Positions 6,097-6,188 of a DNA stretch of 6,188 nucleotides are shown piece after piece; positions within the stretch are counted from its first letter, which is position 1; every line of letters starts with the position of its first letter. The stretch is taken from the NCBI GenBank assembly GCA_046735265.1, contig JBKPSZ010000320.1, forward strand, positions 1 to 6,188. The letters run 5' to 3'. The position numbers were made by a program, and so were the translations under genes. The stretch comes from DATBFU01 sp046735265. Lineage in GTDB: Bacteria; Acidobacteriota; Thermoanaerobaculia; UBA5066; Gp7-AA6. The notes beneath the pieces were generated by a model. It saw only the letters and a list, made by a program, of their open reading frames with translations. It ran no database searches and had not been told where the DNA came from.

Positions 6097-6174
6097 GGTG
6101 GGTGTAGCTCAGCTGGTTAGAGCGCCAGACTGTGGATCTGGATGTCGAGGGTTCGAATCCCTCCACTCACCCCA
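6097..6174 (+). tRNA. tRNA-His (GTG anticodon)
   Basis: A full cloverleaf can be drawn. The acceptor stem GTGGGTG (6098-6104) pairs with CACTCAC (6164-6170) with one G-T wobble. The D arm is 6107-6123. The anticodon stem CCAGA/TCTGG (6125-6129, 6137-6141) has loop CTGTGGA with anticodon GTG at 6132-6134. The variable loop is five bases (6142-6146). The T arm is GAGGG-TTCGAAT-CCCTC (6147-6163). The discriminator is C6171 and CCA is encoded at 6172-6174. The base before the acceptor stem, G6097, faces C73: this is the extra G-1:C73 pair that histidyl-tRNA synthetase requires, and it confirms histidine identity. It has its own promoter and diverges from modB. AAGGAG follows at 6174-6179, so a further gene may begin just outside the window. 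Confidence 0.97.
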
Positions 6175-6188
6175 AGGAGCCGTCGATC

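Noticed and set aside
5351..6166. Minus-strand open frame extending modC to 628 residues, beginning MEGFEPSTSRSTV
   Set aside because: The first part is antisense to tRNA-His and the rest is an out-of-frame reading of modB. The modC domain starts at the GTG that overlaps the modB stop.
1..6188. CRISPR array, insertion sequence or phage element
   Set aside because: No direct repeats with regular spacing, no transposase or integrase frame, and no target-site duplications were seen.

Overview
The window is high-GC, gene-dense bacterial DNA with almost no non-coding space. The best taxonomic guess is an Acidobacteriota-type genome, possibly a thermoanaerobaculum-like lineage. The reasons are the high GC, an Oar-like TonB-dependent receptor ending, a secreted DUF3500 protein, and a phosphodiesterase-TPR lipoprotein whose linker has the 'LxALGYL' motif often seen in acidobacterial sulfatase-like proteins. 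This placement is inference from gene style; there is no rRNA marker here.

Left half, plus strand (1-2254): the 3' end of an outer-membrane TonB-dependent receptor, closed by a strong hairpin terminator. Two exported proteins follow: a small one with the sulfite-oxidase-type molybdopterin-binding fold (591-1097), which lacks cysteine, and a DUF3500-family protein (1187-2254, or from a non-canonical start near 1094-1121). The DUF3500 gene runs tail to tail into the next gene and overlaps it by 86 bp.

Right half, minus strand (2169-6024): reading in transcription order from the right, modB (molybdate permease), modC (molybdate ABC ATPase, overlapping modB by GTGA), a 131-bp spacer with a nested inverted repeat and a small palindrome, then a large lipoprotein with an alkaline-phosphatase-superfamily phosphodiesterase domain and C-terminal TPRs. 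No modA is present in the window.

Right edge, plus strand: tRNA-His(GTG) with genome-encoded G-1, C73 and CCA, preceded by a near-consensus sigma70 promoter and diverging from modB.

Functional theme: ModBC would import molybdate (with a ModA encoded elsewhere), and across the convergent junction lies a molybdopterin-domain-like periplasmic protein. The link is suggestive only, because that small protein lacks the cysteine that holds the molybdenum cofactor in sulfite oxidase. I do not see a clearly new defence, mobile or RNA system. The most unusual items are the hidden signal peptide of the DUF3500 gene, the overprinted convergent 3' ends, the nested inverted repeat after modC, and the phosphodiesterase-TPR lipoprotein.
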